7,108 nt of DNA from the NCBI GenBank assembly GCA_026991065.1, contig JALXCG010000235.1:1-7108 (forward strand). Reading direction: 5' to 3'. Positions 6,541-7,108 of this stretch are shown piece by piece. The position numbers and the translations under genes were made by a program. Position 1 is the stretch's first letter. Each line of letters opens with the position of its first letter. The stretch is from Gemmatimonadota bacterium (lineage in GTDB: Bacteria; GCA-2686955). The notes below the pieces were generated by a model. That model saw nothing but the letters and a program-made list of their open reading frames with translations. It ran no database searches and was not told the DNA's origin.

Positions 6541-6584
6541 AGACTGCGCTTCCGACGCCCCGGCTCCCGCCATCGGGGCAGTCT
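6541..6584. repeat. Bulged stem-loop with 11 paired positions
   Basis: AGACTG (6541-6546) pairs with CAGTCT (6579-6584), and CCCCG (6558-6562) pairs with CGGGG (6574-6578). The right arm is continuous, while the left arm carries an 11-nt bulge; the apical loop has 11 nt. It lies in the likely 3' untranslated region of the right-edge minus-strand gene. It could stabilise or process that mRNA's end, but no function is shown. Confidence 0.4.
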
Positions 6585-6699
6585 GCTTTGGGTCGCGCCC
6601 CTCCTGGCCGAAGCGGGAGATCGTGGGCACCGGAAGCTCTCGGCTCATCTGTGGCGCTTGCGCGCGGAAGGGCTCCAGGCTGGAGAGCACGATCGGATC

Positions 6700-7107
6700 T
6701 CAGCCCGCTGCCGCCGGCATCTCCTCCAACTCCCGCAGCGCCCGCGCAAGATGACGCGCCACGGTGGAAACCAGCGTGCAGTCGCTGGCGGGCGCGGGGA
6801 AACGCTGGTCCCGAACCGCTTCAGCGTAGCGGGCGGCCTCCGCGGCCAGCTGCTCGGACGGCGGCAGGTGGTCGTGCCGCTCCGCCAGATAGTCGAGAAA
6901 ACGGTTGCCGATGCGCTGGTAGGAAGCGCCGGTTGGCGGGCTGAAGCGACCGTCGGCGGTGGCACGCTCCAGCAGCGTCGCGAACTGCTCGGTGGCGTCT
7001 TCGAAGAGGATCGGCGTGGCGTTGCGGGAGGCGCGGGCGGTCGGGTTGGCGGAGGCACGGGCGGCAGGGTTGGCGGGGGCGCCGGGAGCACCGGGCGCAC
7101 GGCTGGC
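6700..7107 (-). CDS. C-terminal part of an unrecognised protein (5' part beyond the right edge)
   Basis: The minus-strand frame entering at 7107 stays open for 135 codons to a TGA at 6702-6700, with third positions dominated by G and C. This supports coding more than the competing frame, which gives a Pro/Arg/Ser-rich low-complexity product. The start lies outside the window. Residues 1-29 of the visible part are Ala/Pro/Arg/Ser-rich, built partly from the 8-residue repeat ANPxARAS. Residues about 30-130 look like a mostly helical domain: FEDATEQFATLLERA (35-49), YQRIGNRFLDYLAERHDHL (63-81), SEQLAAEAARYAEAVRDQRF (84-103) and LVSTVARHLARALRELEEM (112-130). I do not recognise the family. The layout suggests a flexible linker before a C-terminal helical domain, and no catalytic motif or membrane segment is visible. 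Confidence 0.75.
   Translation of the reverse strand, partial: ASRAPGAPGAPANPAARASANPTARASRNATPILFEDATEQFATLLERATADGRFSPPTGASYQRIGNRFLDYLAERHDHLPPSEQLAAEAARYAEAVRDQRFPAPASDCTLVSTVARHLARALRELEEMPAAAG
7027..7074 (-). repeat. Tandem 24-bp repeat, two copies, coding for ANPxARAS
   Basis: Positions 7027-7050 and 7051-7074 are adjacent 24-bp units differing at 3 of 24 bases. Read on the minus strand they encode ANPAARAS and ANPTARAS in frame with the right-edge gene. Because 24 is divisible by 3, copy-number change would keep the frame. More diverged relatives may flank them on both sides. Confidence 0.7.
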
Positions 7108-7108
7108 G

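Larger units (their letters stand above)
6084..6699. other. 616-bp stretch without a supported gene, containing several hairpins
   Basis: Open frames exist on both strands, but none has a convincing Shine-Dalgarno, family resemblance or clean codon bias, and they overlap each other. No tRNA or rRNA signature is seen. Visible structure includes the hairpin after the beta-helix gene, overlapping dyads at 6197-6230, a 10-bp palindrome TCGCCGGCGA at 6415-6424, a hairpin with A- and T-runs at 6491-6520 and a bulged stem-loop at 6541-6584. The stretch separates convergent genes, so promoters are not expected, and much of it may be 3' untranslated sequence or decayed coding DNA. Confidence 0.5.

Noticed and set aside
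6363-6650. Perfect 10-bp inverted repeat (AGATGAGCCG at 6363-6372, CGGCTCATCT at 6641-6650) as possible mobile-element ends
   Set aside because: The match does not extend, there are no flanking target duplications and no transposase between; one such match in a region this size is plausible by chance.
6645-7100. 151-codon minus-strand frame at the right edge
   Set aside because: Its product is Pro/Arg/Ser-rich low complexity; the neighbouring frame ending at 6700 gives a balanced helical protein with strong G/C third positions and is the better gene.
1-7108. CRISPR array, tRNA, rRNA or insertion sequence
   Set aside because: No regularly spaced repeats, no tRNA-like cloverleaf signature, no rRNA motif and no transposase fragment were found on either strand.

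Overview
The window looks like a piece of a high-GC bacterial chromosome from a lineage that builds large secreted proteins ending in a FlgD-like/T9SS-type C-terminal module. The YPNPFNP motif, the modular jelly-roll/Ig-like exoprotein and the two-domain parallel beta-helix protein are typical of Candidatus Eisenbacteria and related FCB-affiliated groups. That placement is inferred from protein style; there is no rRNA or other marker gene here.

Layout from left to right. Positions 1-42 may hold the last codons of a plus-strand gene. Positions 100-1014 (minus) encode a bacterial Ap4A phosphorylase (ATP adenylyltransferase) of the GALT/HIT superfamily with an intact HxHxQ motif. Positions 1115-1351 (minus) are a decayed C-terminal remnant of a DUF1016/YhcG-type PDDEXK nuclease. 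Positions 1436-3295 (minus) encode a 619-residue secreted protein with a signal peptide, a jelly-roll-like domain, an Ig-like domain, a beta-rich domain I cannot name and a C-terminal FlgD-like domain. A 235-bp divergent intergenic region separates it from 3531-6083 (plus), an 850-residue exported protein made of two tandem copies of a pectin-lyase-like beta-helix domain. Positions 6084-6699 contain no gene I can support, but they hold several hairpins, including candidate terminators for both flanking genes. Positions 6700-7107 (minus) are the C-terminal 135 codons of a gene that runs off the right edge; its product is unrecognised and carries an Ala/Pro-rich segment made by a 24-bp tandem repeat.

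How the genes relate: the two large exoproteins are divergently transcribed from a shared intergenic region containing a plausible promoter for each and a perfect 12-bp palindrome. They could be co-regulated cell-surface or secreted factors, but only the adjacency is visible. The Ap4A phosphorylase has its own strong Shine-Dalgarno and is a housekeeping nucleotide-metabolism gene without an evident functional link to them. I see no phage, IS, CRISPR or RNA gene. I did not find a convincing undescribed multi-gene system. The most distinctive items are the duplicated beta-helix protein with Pmp-like motifs, the unnamed middle domain of the 619-residue exoprotein, the nuclease remnant and the structured gene-free 616-bp stretch.
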